Source: JAWLEP01 sp964553045 (GTDB lineage Bacteria; Fermentibacterota; Fermentibacteria; Fermentibacterales; JCC-6). Taken from it: a stretch of 64,000 bases of DNA. Position 1 is the first letter of the stretch. The number at the start of each line of letters is the position of its first letter. Positions 43,835 through 51,889 of the stretch are shown piece by piece. The stretch lies in NCBI GenBank assembly GCA_964553045.1, contig CAZKJG010000002.1, positions 1 to 64,000 of the forward strand, given 5' to 3'. The notes below the pieces were generated by a model. That model was not told the origin of the DNA. It did no database searches and saw only the letters and a list, made by a program, of their open reading frames with translations. A program made the position numbers and the translations under genes.

Positions 43835-45055
43835 ATGGAGATAACCAGGGAGCTTCTGAGAAGACTGCCCAAGTCCGACCTGCACCTGCACCTCGACGGG
43901 TCGGTACGGCTGGCCACTCTCGTCGAGCTGGCGGCCGAGAGAAAGATCGGCCTTCCCTCCCAGACCGTAGAGGGTCTGCGGGAGACGGTCTTCAAGGACA
44001 GCTATCGTAGCCTGGAGGAGTACCTGACCGGGTTCGCCTACACCTGTGCGGTGATGAGCGACTCCGAAAGCCTGGAGAGGATCGCATACGAGCTCGCGGT
44101 GGACAATCTCGAGGAGGGCGTGCGCTACATCGAGGTTCGATTCGCCCCGCAGCTGCACGCCGGAGCCGGGCTCGATCTTCCGAAGATATTCTCCGCCGTG
44201 GACAGGGGCCTGGCGCGGGCGAGAGGGGAGTTCAACTCCACCCACGCCGTCCGGTCCGGCGGGGAGCCCCGATTCGAGTACGGGATTATCGCCTGCTCCA
44301 TGAGGTTCTTCGCCGCCGGCTTCTCGGGCTACTTCGAACGCTTCATGCAGGCCCATACCTACACCGACCGGGACACGGTATTCGGTCTGGCCTCCCTGGA
44401 GCTTGTCGGGGCGGCGCTGGACGCCAGGGACCGTCTGGGCATCCCCGTGGTGGGCGTGGACCTGGCCGGAGCGGAAGCCGGGTATCCCCCCGTCCACCAC
44501 CGGGAAGCCTACCTGAAGGCTCACCGCGCCTTTCTGAAGAAGACCGTCCACGCGGGCGAGGCCTACGGCCCGGAGAGCATATTCCAGGCGATTACCGAGC
44601 TGAACGCCGACCGCATCGGACACGGTACTTCGCTCTTCAACGCAGAGGCCGTCACCGATCCTTCGATTGCCGACCCGGAGAGATTCGTGGAGGACATCGC
44701 CCAGTACATCGCCGACCGCCGCATAACACTGGAGGTCTGCCTGACCTCCAACATGCAGACCACCCCCAGCATCGGCCGGCTGGAGAACCACCCCCTGGGG
44801 AAGATGATGGACCACAGGCTCTCGGTGGCCATATGCACCGACAACCGGACGGTTTCGCACACAACGGTCACCGAAGAGCTCTACAAGGCCGTGCAGCACT
44901 TCGACATGGCCTTGTCGCAGCTGAAGAATCTGGTTGTTTACGGCTTCAAGCGCAGCTTCTTTCCCGGCCCCTACCAGGCGAAGCGCCGCTACGTGAGGCA
45001 GTGCATGGAGCGTTTCGAAGCGGTGCTGGCAGAGGCGGGTGGCCAAGAGGAATGA
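43835..45055 (+). CDS. add: Adenosine deaminase
   Basis: This 406-aa enzyme deaminates (deoxy)adenosine to inosine. The metal ligands DLHLHLDG, the catalytic HAGE, an HGTSLF His and CTDNRTVSHTT (metal-binding Asp) all match the family. The C-terminal motif is the TDNR form seen in many bacterial relatives rather than the TDDP of the E. coli enzyme. Start ATG 43835 is preferred; a TTG four codons upstream is the alternative, and neither has a strong ribosome site. It belongs to a purine salvage route. Confidence 0.9.
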   Translation: MEITRELLRRLPKSDLHLHLDGSVRLATLVELAAERKIGLPSQTVEGLRETVFKDSYRSLEEYLTGFAYTCAVMSDSESLERIAYELAVDNLEEGVRYIEVRFAPQLHAGAGLDLPKIFSAVDRGLARARGEFNSTHAVRSGGEPRFEYGIIACSMRFFAAGFSGYFERFMQAHTYTDRDTVFGLASLELVGAALDARDRLGIPVVGVDLAGAEAGYPPVHHREAYLKAHRAFLKKTVHAGEAYGPESIFQAITELNADRIGHGTSLFNAEAVTDPSIADPERFVEDIAQYIADRRITLEVCLTSNMQTTPSIGRLENHPLGKMMDHRLSVAICTDNRTVSHTTVTEELYKAVQHFDMALSQLKNLVVYGFKRSFFPGPYQAKRRYVRQCMERFEAVLAEAGGQEE

Positions 45056-45068
45056 TCTGCCTTAGGGT

Positions 45069-45083
45069 ATACACGGTGTGTAT
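45069..45083. repeat. 15-bp palindrome upstream of a small membrane gene
   Basis: ATACAC-GGT-GTGTAT is a perfect palindrome between the adenosine deaminase stop and the next gene, 54 bp before its ATG. It looks like an operator for a dimeric regulator but no regulator gene is nearby. Confidence 0.35.
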
Positions 45084-45136
45084 CGAAGAGCGTCGCAGGG
45101 GTTCGATCAAACACAAAGCCATGTAAGGAGAAGCAC

Positions 45137-45556
45137 ATGGGAATCGTAGGGGGAATCTGGCTGGCAGTGCTGGGAATACTCGCCGTGCCCAGTCTCATCA
45201 TATCCAAGAGACCTGACGCCAAGGATCTCATCGACAAGATAACTCCCTATCAGGGGTGGATCGGTGCCATATCGGCGCTGTGGGGCCTCTGGTCGGTAAT
45301 ATCCAGCATCATGAACCTCGGCTGGCTCAGTCGCTACCCGATCTACTGGATAACCTACCTGGCCAACGCCGTTCTGCTGCTGGCCCTGGGCATCCTGCTG
45401 GGCGTGGGAGTCCTCAGGACCTTCACCAGCAACGAGCAGGCCCTGGCCAAGCTGGACGAGACGGTCAAGAAGCTCTCGCCCTACCAGGGTAACCTGGGCA
45501 TCGCCGCCATAATAGTCGGCATCTGGATGATCGTCTCCAACTTCATTTTCCTCTAG
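45137..45556 (+). CDS. Small four-helix membrane protein
   Basis: This 139-aa protein has about four hydrophobic helices, with the repeated short motif PYQGWIG / PYQGNLG at the start of the second and last helices, suggesting an internal duplication. It has no catalytic residues that I recognise and resembles small bacterial membrane proteins of unknown role. ATG 45137 has AAGGAG upstream. It is followed by a strong terminator. Confidence 0.7.
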   Translation: MGIVGGIWLAVLGILAVPSLIISKRPDAKDLIDKITPYQGWIGAISALWGLWSVISSIMNLGWLSRYPIYWITYLANAVLLLALGILLGVGVLRTFTSNEQALAKLDETVKKLSPYQGNLGIAAIIVGIWMIVSNFIFL

Positions 45557-45573
45557 AATAACCGACGTACGCA

Positions 45574-45603
45574 GAAGGGGCCCCGTCGCGACGGGGCCCC
45601 TTC
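45574..45603. terminator. Strong bidirectional terminator hairpin
   Basis: A 30-nt perfect palindrome (GAAGGGGCCCCGTCG and its complement) lies between the small membrane gene and the convergent 45617-46918 gene, with T-rich flanks on the plus strand (CTTCGTCTTCC). It would terminate transcripts from both sides. Confidence 0.85.
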
Positions 45604-45616
45604 GTCTTCCAGTCCG

Positions 45617-46918
45617 CTAGTCTCTTCGCTTCGGGTTCGATTCCCCGTCCACCAGATCGAGCCTGTCTATCTTGCCCAGAAGGTGTCGTCTCCAGGCGTC
45701 CCAGTACCTGTTCAGCCTGCGCGGAACCGCGTCGCGGTCCCAGTCGGTGGGCCTGTACTGTCCGGGATCGGGGATCACCAGCGAACCCACGTACTCCGCG
45801 TCGTCGTAGACCCGCCCTATCTGATCGTGGATGTCGCGAATGTCCTCTTCGGTCACCGCGCCGGTCTCCGTCGCCTTGTAGAACTGCACCGTAACCCGAA
45901 TGGGGAAGTTCGGATCGCGCTCGATGGGCAGTCCGTCTATCTCGGTGAACGGCCCCTCCAGCTCACCGTGGCCGATGACCGCGGCCTCCACGTCGGAGTC
46001 CCGCGACTGGGCCGCGCCCAGGGGAGCCGCAGACGCCTCGTAGCCGACCACGTCGTCGAACCACGTGGACTGAGGGTTGCGCTGCTTCAGCGGTATCTGA
46101 ATGAGCAGGACCATGTTCAGGCCCTCCTCTCCGCCTGCGGAGACCTGCTGACCGTCGTCGCCGCCTCCGGCGATGAAGTCCGAGACCCTCTCGCCCGTCA
46201 GGCTGGCCCGCTGGCCTCCATCGTTGAAGAACAGCCGCTGGCCCCAGCTGTAGGCTCCGGGGACCGGGTTTCGAGCGTTGTCGATCACGGTCGCGGAGGT
46301 GCCCTCGCGAGTGGCCAGTATAGTCAGCACCGCCGGGTCGCCTTCGTAGGACTGGTAGTTGAACAGCACCGGGTTGAAGGTCGCCGTGCCGCTTCGCTGT
46401 ATGGGCAGGAAGACGGCCTGGGCGCTCACCAGCACCAGGCTGTCCCTCTCGCACAGCAGCCCCTCCTCGTCTCCCTTCCAGCTGGTGGGATCGTGCAGGT
46501 AGTAGCGGAGATGGTCGACGTAGTCCCGAAGGGTAACCGGCGCCAGGTCCTCGCCCCGCTCGTTGCCCGCCAGCAGGAAGAAGTGGTCGGGGTCCAGGTC
46601 CGCGGAGAGGTCGTGGAAGTTGGGGTAGCGGATCACGGGCATGCAGGTGAGCTGCGTCTGTTCTGTGGAAGGGTCCTCGTGGTGGACCTGTATGGTCATG
46701 TCGGAGATGTTGGGGCCCCAGCAGGAGCCGGAGTAGCGTCCGGTATCCTCCCAGGTGACGTTCACCACGTCCATACCGTAGCGGTTTGCCAGCTCTTGGG
46801 CCTTGTAGTCCCATGTCATCTCAGAGACCCTGCCGACCACCTCGGTGTACTCCTGCCTGGCCTGTCTGCTTCCCGCAGTCGTCAGCGCCATCGCCGCCAT
46901 CATTATCACTCTCAGCAT
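45617..46918 (-). CDS. Large secreted or envelope protein of unknown function
   Basis: This 433-aa protein starts with a weak signal-like run (MLRVIMMAAMALTTAG) and a start supported by AAAGGGAGG. The body has no domain I recognise. It contains a CWGPN...C pair, a VHHEDPS segment and a charged C-terminus with several Trp and Arg (RYWDAWRRHLLGKIDRLDL) that looks like a helical tail. Two mid-regions (TATFNPVLFNYQSYEGDP, RVTVQFYKATETGAVTEEDI) suggest beta-rich domains. It could be a secreted adhesion or binding protein. Confidence 0.6.
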   Translation of the reverse strand: MLRVIMMAAMALTTAGSRQARQEYTEVVGRVSEMTWDYKAQELANRYGMDVVNVTWEDTGRYSGSCWGPNISDMTIQVHHEDPSTEQTQLTCMPVIRYPNFHDLSADLDPDHFFLLAGNERGEDLAPVTLRDYVDHLRYYLHDPTSWKGDEEGLLCERDSLVLVSAQAVFLPIQRSGTATFNPVLFNYQSYEGDPAVLTILATREGTSATVIDNARNPVPGAYSWGQRLFFNDGGQRASLTGERVSDFIAGGGDDGQQVSAGGEEGLNMVLLIQIPLKQRNPQSTWFDDVVGYEASAAPLGAAQSRDSDVEAAVIGHGELEGPFTEIDGLPIERDPNFPIRVTVQFYKATETGAVTEEDIRDIHDQIGRVYDDAEYVGSLVIPDPGQYRPTDWDRDAVPRRLNRYWDAWRRHLLGKIDRLDLVDGESNPKRRD

Positions 46919-47163
46919 CTTCTACCTCCCTTTGGTGTCCGTTTCCATCCCGCTTACGGAACTGATACCGGCGACGGCCGGGCTCTATTCCAACTGGTCC
47001 TTCGAGCCCGCTGGGCTCGCAGTTGGGTTCCCCCCGGGAGTCGTTTGCTCGTCCTGCGGCAGGGAGGCTCAATGGAGCAGTACCGCGGGAATGTCCGTAG
47101 AGAAGGTTTCGGAGGCATGGGCGACGCGGAGGCCAAGCGGGAGCCGGAGATGGTGGACCCACA

Positions 47164-47310
47164 GGGTACCCGCTGGTCTGGAGCGGCTACTCCAACGATC
47201 AGGCAATGGTCAGGTCCGGCGGGCGGGCGTCGCCGGCGTGCTGAAGAAACCGTTCACCCTCAAGGAGGCGAGGAGCGCCCCGGTGGGCGTCTTAGAGCCG
47301 GGAGGAACTA
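47164..47310 (+). pseudogene. Receiver-domain remnant
   Basis: One frame reads GYPLVWSGYSNDQAMVR, the region just before the conserved Lys of a response-regulator receiver; a second frame continues with AGVAGVLKKPFTLKEA, containing the KPF switch motif. The two parts are out of frame and no start, phospho-acceptor or output domain is seen. It is the decayed end of a hybrid kinase or response regulator. The rest of the gap 46919-47163 shows nothing recognisable. Confidence 0.5.
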
Positions 47311-48339
47311 GGGCTCTACGCGCAGCAGCGATTCATCCCCTTTTCGCTGCTCCACATGCCCGATCACGGCCGAGGCCGTATCACCCTCTCCGTGAAGCCG
47401 CTTCACGACCTCCTCCGCCTGGCCGGAGTCCACCGAGAGCAGCAGACCTCCCGACGTCTGCGACTCGCTGAATATGGTCACCAGCCTGGGGTCCACACCG
47501 TCCAGTACCTCCAGGTGGTCTCTGACGAACTGCCTGCACTTGCAGACTCCCTTTGGATTGTAGCGGTCAATCAGGTCCGGCAGGCCGGGCAGCAGCGGTA
47601 TGCGGGAAGCCGAGAACACCATCCTCGTGCCGGAGTAGCGGGCCATGGGAAGCGAGTGACCCAGCAGCCCGAAGCCGGTGACGTCGGTCATTCCTCCGGT
47701 TTCGAAGTCCGCCACAACCTCGGCGGCGTACATGTTCAGCCTCTCCATGCCCTCCACCCAGGCCCTGTATCGGTCGGGAGAGAGACCGTCCTGCCGGTAG
47801 GCGTTGCAGTAGATGCCGGTTCCCAGGGCCTTGGTCAGAACGAGCACCTGGCCCGGCCTGATTGTCGCGTTTCGGGTTGCCCGGTCGGGATGGATCAGAC
47901 CGGAGACGCTCATGCCGTAGACCATTTCGGTCTGTTCGAGCGTGTGGCCCCCCACCAGGGCCACTCCCGCCTCGAGCAGCTTCTCCGACCCTCCGGCGAG
48001 CAGAGCCTCGACGGCCTCCGCGGGAATCTGGCCCGCCGGGTAGGCCAGGTGGTTCATGGCGGTAATGGCCCTGGCGCCCATGGCCCATATGTCCGAGAGG
48101 CTGTTGGCGGCCACTATCCTGCCGAAGCTGGCCGGATCGTTGACGATGGGGTAGAAGAAGTCCACCGTCTGCACGAGGGCCATGTCCGGCGACAGACGGT
48201 AGACGCCGGCATCGTCCATGGTCTCCATTCCCACCAGGAGATCAGGGGTCTGGAAACTGGGCAGTCTGGATACTATCCCGGCCAGCCTGGTCGGGTTGAG
48301 CTTCCCTGCTCAACCGGCGCAGGGGGCGTAGTCGAGCAT
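47308..48339 (-). CDS. selD: Selenide, water dikinase with Sec at the catalytic position
   Basis: This 343-aa enzyme makes selenophosphate from selenide and ATP. Read from ATG 48339 (AGGGAGATACGG upstream) the sequence is MLDYAPCAG-U-AGKLNP, with UGA (48310-48312) as codon 10. Sec10 and Lys13 align with catalytic Cys17 and Lys20 of E. coli SelD. After it come VQTVDFFYP, NSLSDIWAMGA, VGGHT, the TDVTGFGLLGH signature and TSGGLLLSV. Stopping at UGA would remove all of this, and restarting at GTG or ATG downstream would lose the catalytic residue. A SECIS-like loop lies just after the UGA and tRNA-Sec is in the window. The frame also stays open upstream into a Cys-rich domain. Confidence 0.88.
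48277..48312 (-). promoter_or_regulatory. Putative bacterial SECIS element in selD
   Basis: Downstream of the UGA (48312-48310) the minus strand folds as CCCG-A-CCA-GGC-TGG-C-CGGG (48295-48277): two stems of 4 and 3 bp around an A-C mismatch, with a GGC loop. The loop lies about 23 nt after the UGA and contains GG, as in known bacterial SECIS loops. An alternative 8-bp stem with a 6-nt loop (48294-48315) would bury the UGA itself. Confidence 0.6.
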
Positions 48340-48525
48340 CCGTATCTCCCTGCCGGTCGGTATGGCTCTCTCCGGCTGCTCCGAATGCTCACCCCGGCCG
48401 TAGAGGAACTCGCAGTAGGTGGGCTCCCCCCGGCCGTGGTGGAAACCGATGCACTCGGCGCATTTGCCTCGGCGCTGGCAGTCGGAGGGGCAGGGACAGT
48501 GCTCCCCGTCGTAGAGGTTTCCCAT
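48310..48525 (-). CDS. Cys-rich N-terminal domain, in frame with SelD
   Basis: From ATG 48525 (AAGGGAG upstream) the frame encodes EHCPCPSDCQRRGKCAECIGF and then CEFLYGRGE, a Cys-cluster resembling small DUF6485-type proteins. It continues in frame through the selD ATG at 48339 and reaches the UGA at codon 72. If UGA is read as stop, the product is a 71-aa protein ending APCAG; if read as Sec, the product is a 405-aa Cys-rich-SelD fusion. There is no stop codon between the two domains. A metal- or selenium-binding role is an inference. Confidence 0.65.
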   Translation of the reverse strand: MGNLYDGEHCPCPSDCQRRGKCAECIGFHHGRGEPTYCEFLYGRGEHSEQPERAIPTGREIRMLDYAPCAG

Positions 48526-48751
48526 GGCTCCCTTCCGTTCTTCCCGGCGAAGACAATAACCCCGTTTGGTCGGGCCTGCAATCCATACTGCGCGGTCGTA
48601 CAAAAGTAAGATAATGCAGCACAGCAAGATGCGTGGAAATGTTTGCCCCAGTGCCATTACCCCTTATGATAGCGCCATTCCCGAGCCATTGCAGATGATC
48701 GGTCCCGTCCCCTCAGGGGTCAGGGGTACGGGGATTCGCAGGGAGATTGCC

Positions 48752-49699
48752 ATGGGCAGGTACACGCTTCGTGAGAACCTGGGCGATTACGCCGGCATGC
48801 TTGCGGGATCCGTGCTCTTCGGCGTCGCCTACTCCTGGTTCCTCTTTCCCTTCCGGGTTTCCCCCGGCGGAGTGGGAGGCCTGGCGCAGGTGCTGTACCA
48901 CCTGACCGTCGTTCCGGAGGCCTACTGGATGTTCGGCTTCAACATACCGCTCTTCGTGCTGGGGTACGTATTCGTGGGGAGGCAGTTCGGCATCAGGAGC
49001 TTCGTGGGAATGGCCCTCTCCAACCTGATGTGCTGGGCCTTCACGCCCTCGCACCTTGCGTTCCTGGCATCCTACGGAGAGATAGTCCACAACGTGGCCC
49101 CGGCCGGGGAGCTGCCCCGCCTCGCCCTGTTCTTCGACGGCAGCGGGGAGACCCACATACTGCTGGCCTCGATCACCGGATCGGCCCTGCTGGGTCTGGG
49201 ACTGGGCCTTATATTCAAGTTCCGGGGCTCCACAGGCGGCACGGACATTCCCGTGGCGATACTGAAGAAGTACACCGGGGTCTCCATCAGCACCGGCTAC
49301 TGGATGGTGGAGTCCTTCATCATTCTGAGTGTGGGCGTGGTATTCGCGCGTCCCGCCATAGTCGTGTGGGCCTACCTGAACCTCTTCCTGACCAGCAGGA
49401 TGACAGACCTGGCCGCGGAGGGCCTGCCCTACGTCAAGGCGGTGGTCATAGTCTCCGAGAGGGCCGAAGAGGTGCGGGAGGCAATCTTCGAGGAGCTCAA
49501 CCGGGGGCTTACCTTCCTCAGGGGCCAGGGGGGATGGGGGCGCCGTCCGAGGGACGTGATCTACGTATGCGTCCACCGCCGGCAGGTCAACCTGCTGCGC
49601 AAGATAGTGCGGGACATCGACCCCGACGCGTTCATGGTGATGCATGACGCCTACGACGTGATGGGCTATGGTTTCAGGGAGCGGACCATCACCTACTAG
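48752..49699 (+). CDS. YitT family membrane protein
   Basis: This 315-aa protein has five or six N-terminal membrane helices (LAGSVLFGVAYSWFLFPFRVSPGGVGGLAQVLY onwards, shown here only in part by its length) and a C-terminal DUF2179 cytosolic domain (VVIVSERAEEVREAIFEEL and DVIYVCVHRRQVNLLRKIV). The FRGSTGGTDIPVAILKKYTG loop is characteristic of YitT (DUF161). The function is unknown; transport of a small substrate is suspected. The ATG at 48752 has GGGAG 6 nt upstream. It is divergent from the selD locus. Confidence 0.88.
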   Translation: MGRYTLRENLGDYAGMLAGSVLFGVAYSWFLFPFRVSPGGVGGLAQVLYHLTVVPEAYWMFGFNIPLFVLGYVFVGRQFGIRSFVGMALSNLMCWAFTPSHLAFLASYGEIVHNVAPAGELPRLALFFDGSGETHILLASITGSALLGLGLGLIFKFRGSTGGTDIPVAILKKYTGVSISTGYWMVESFIILSVGVVFARPAIVVWAYLNLFLTSRMTDLAAEGLPYVKAVVIVSERAEEVREAIFEELNRGLTFLRGQGGWGRRPRDVIYVCVHRRQVNLLRKIVRDIDPDAFMVMHDAYDVMGYGFRERTITY

Positions 49700-49726
49700 C
49701 ACCGAAGAAAGTGGAGAGGGTATGGC

Positions 49727-50392
49727 ATGAAGAAACCGATCTTGTGCACTGCATGCGCGGCCGTTCTGGTGGTCGCGGCCTCCTGCGGCGACGACGGGGG
49801 TACCGGTCCCGGCGAAAGCGGGGCCGAAGACTCCCTCTACTACCCCCTGGCCGCGGGCAACACCTGGGAGTACGACCGCAGCGGCACCTACAACGTGGAC
49901 TCCGTCGAGTACGCGGTCAACGGGGAGAGCACGGTGGAGATAGTGGGCACCGCGGCCCACGCCGAAGGCTGGCAGGTCTTCATCGAGGTCTCCACCGTCA
50001 CCGACACCATTCAGGGGCTCATGGACACCACCGTAGTGGATACCACCTACCTGTGGCAGGACGCCGACGGAATGTACGGCTGCCCGCACCTGAACGACAC
50101 CGACTCGTGCTGGACCGTCCCCTTCCCCCTGACGGAGGGGAACACCTGGACCTTCTCCAGCCAGCCATCGGTGACCGGCGAGGTCCTTTCCATGGACGTT
50201 GACGTCTCCGTGCCCGCCGGGACCTTCGAGGAGTGCGCCGAGCTGCGAACGACGTGCGTGGAACAGGGCAACTACTCCAACACAACCGATTACGCCAGGA
50301 ACGTAGGCATGGTGCGCAACGTGTTCACCCAGGAGGCCGGCGTCTACAACACCACGGTGGAGATGACGCTGGAGACCTACCAGGTGCAATAG
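49727..50392 (+). CDS. Lipoprotein of unknown function
   Basis: This 221-aa protein has a lipoprotein signal peptide ending at VAASC (lipobox Cys20). The mature part is beta-rich and Thr/Asp-rich (GNTWEYDRSGTYNV, GNTWTFSSQPSVTG); these two GNTW blocks suggest a repeated fold. Four Cys in the second half (CPHL, DSCW, EEC, TTC) may form disulphides. It lies 27 bp after the yitT stop. No known function. Confidence 0.75.
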   Translation: MKKPILCTACAAVLVVAASCGDDGGTGPGESGAEDSLYYPLAAGNTWEYDRSGTYNVDSVEYAVNGESTVEIVGTAAHAEGWQVFIEVSTVTDTIQGLMDTTVVDTTYLWQDADGMYGCPHLNDTDSCWTVPFPLTEGNTWTFSSQPSVTGEVLSMDVDVSVPAGTFEECAELRTTCVEQGNYSNTTDYARNVGMVRNVFTQEAGVYNTTVEMTLETYQVQ

Positions 50393-50406
50393 TCTCTGGC
50401 GGGCCG

Positions 50407-51162
50407 GTGAGACTGACCGATTCCCATACGCATCTGTTCATGGAGCCGCTGGGCAGCTCCGTGGGCGCGGTGCTGCGGAGGGCCTCTTCCGCAGGGATTA
50501 CCCGTTACGTGGTGCCGGCCTACGACAGGGCCTCCTGGAGGGCCGCCTCCGACCTGTCCGAAAGACCGGGTGTACGCTGCGCCCTGGGCATTCACCCCTG
50601 GGCGGCGGCCGAGGGCGTGGACGGCCAGACGCTGGAGCGGGCGCTGCAGAGCTCGGGCGCGGTGGCGGTGGGCGAGGTCGGACTCGACGGCAAGGTGGAC
50701 GTGCCCATGGACCTTCAGAGAAAGGTGCTGGCCGACCAGCTCGAGGTGGCACTGGACCTCGACCTGCCCGTGATACTCCACTGCCGCGGCGACTACGACC
50801 TGCTGCTTTCGATGCTGGGTTGCTTCGAAGGCTCCCTGCGGGGGGTCTTCCACGCCTTCTCCCGGGGCCCGCAGCTCGCCCGGAGCCTGGTGGACCTGGG
50901 CCTGCACCTGGGTGTGGGTGGCGCGGCAACCCGTCCCCGGGCAAGGCGCATCGGAAGATCACTGCCGGGTATACCCCGGGAGCGCCTGCTCCTGGAGACC
51001 GACTCACCCTCCATGGGCATGGATGGCGTGGCCCCGGGGGAATCGGAGCCCCGGGACGTGCGGAAGGTATGCGTGGCCGCGGCCCGGACCCTGGAAATGG
51101 AGCCGGGCGAGCTGGCCGAGATCACATGGAGGAACGCCGATGAGCTGTTCGGACTGGCCTGA
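50407..51162 (+). CDS. tatD: TatD-family metal-dependent hydrolase
   Basis: This 251-aa protein is a TIM-barrel hydrolase of the TatD/amidohydrolase superfamily: DSHTHLF (first metal pair), GIHPWAA, GEVGLDGK (Glu ligand), HCRGDYDLL, HAFSRGP and ETDSPSM (last Asp). Relatives are 3'-5' DNases or D-aminoacyl-tRNA editing enzymes. GTG 50407 is the only sensible start (the DSHTH motif follows within a few residues); the ribosome site is weak. It overlaps the next gene by 23 nt. Confidence 0.88.
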   Translation: MRLTDSHTHLFMEPLGSSVGAVLRRASSAGITRYVVPAYDRASWRAASDLSERPGVRCALGIHPWAAAEGVDGQTLERALQSSGAVAVGEVGLDGKVDVPMDLQRKVLADQLEVALDLDLPVILHCRGDYDLLLSMLGCFEGSLRGVFHAFSRGPQLARSLVDLGLHLGVGGAATRPRARRIGRSLPGIPRERLLLETDSPSMGMDGVAPGESEPRDVRKVCVAAARTLEMEPGELAEITWRNADELFGLA

Positions 51163-51886
51163 CAGGTTCTCCCGCACTGTGGACTTCCTGGGGGGGGAGG
51201 GTTTCCGCAGGCTTCGCGGCAGCAGCATCGCCGTAGTGGGGCTGGGGGGAGTGGGCAGCCACGCGGCCGTGGCCCTGGCCAGGAGCGGAGCGGGCAGCCT
51301 GCTGCTCGTGGACTTCGACCGGGTGACGGAATCCTCGCTCAACCGGAATCCGGTGCTGGGTCCGTCGGACGTGGGCAGGCCCAAGGTGTCGGCAATGTCC
51401 CGCAGGCTGAGGGACCAGTGCCCAGACACGGACTGCCGGATTCTGTGCGAGTTCTTCCATCACGAGACCGCCAAAGCCGTACTCGACCCGGCCCCCGACC
51501 TGGTGGTGGACGCCATCGACAGCCTCAACCCCAAGGTGGCGCTGCTGGAGGAATGCGTCCGCAGGGGGATTCCCGTGGTGAGCAGCATGGGCGCGTCGGG
51601 CCGCAGCGACCCGTCGCTGCTGCGGGTCGGCGACGTGATGGACAGCACCGGCTGTCCCCTGGCCCGGCAGATTCGAAAGAGGCTGCGAAAGCGTTCGATC
51701 CGGAAGCGAATCCGCTGCGTGTGGTCGGTGGAGCCGGACGAAAGCGGCCCCCTCGAGCCGGAAGGGGATAGGGTGCTGGAGAGGGGCAGGATCCGCAACA
51801 GGCTCCCCAGCCATATCGTTATGCCCGGTATCTTCGGCTACGCGTGCGCTTCGGAGGCCATAGGGACGATCTGCAGCGGGGCATAG
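51140..51886 (+). CDS. tcdA: tRNA threonylcarbamoyladenosine dehydratase-like protein
   Basis: This 248-aa protein is an E1/ThiF-like adenylating enzyme of the TcdA (YgdL) type: VVGLGGVGSHAAVALARSG (nucleotide loop), DFDRVTESSLNRN, DAIDSLNPKVALLEEC and SSMGASGRSDPSLL. It would cyclise t6A37 of tRNA to ct6A. Together with trmO elsewhere in the window, it points to elaborate position-37 modification. ATG 51140 has GGAGGAAC upstream and overlaps tatD. Its end is 3 bp from the selC gene. Confidence 0.88.
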   Translation: MSCSDWPDRFSRTVDFLGGEGFRRLRGSSIAVVGLGGVGSHAAVALARSGAGSLLLVDFDRVTESSLNRNPVLGPSDVGRPKVSAMSRRLRDQCPDTDCRILCEFFHHETAKAVLDPAPDLVVDAIDSLNPKVALLEECVRRGIPVVSSMGASGRSDPSLLRVGDVMDSTGCPLARQIRKRLRKRSIRKRIRCVWSVEPDESGPLEPEGDRVLERGRIRNRLPSHIVMPGIFGYACASEAIGTICSGA

Positions 51887-51889
51887 AAA

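Noticed and set aside
42869..45046. A 725-aa frame on the minus strand
   Set aside because: It covers the S9 peptidase and adenosine deaminase on the opposite strand; both have complete catalytic motifs, so this is a shadow.
45683..47311. A 542-aa frame on the plus strand
   Set aside because: It lies opposite the 433-aa gene with its good ribosome site; the only meaningful part is the receiver remnant near its end.
47308..48234. selD starting at 48234 as a complete 308-aa gene
   Set aside because: This start lies after the catalytic residue and lacks the N-terminal signature; the sequence across the UGA supplies exactly the missing part.
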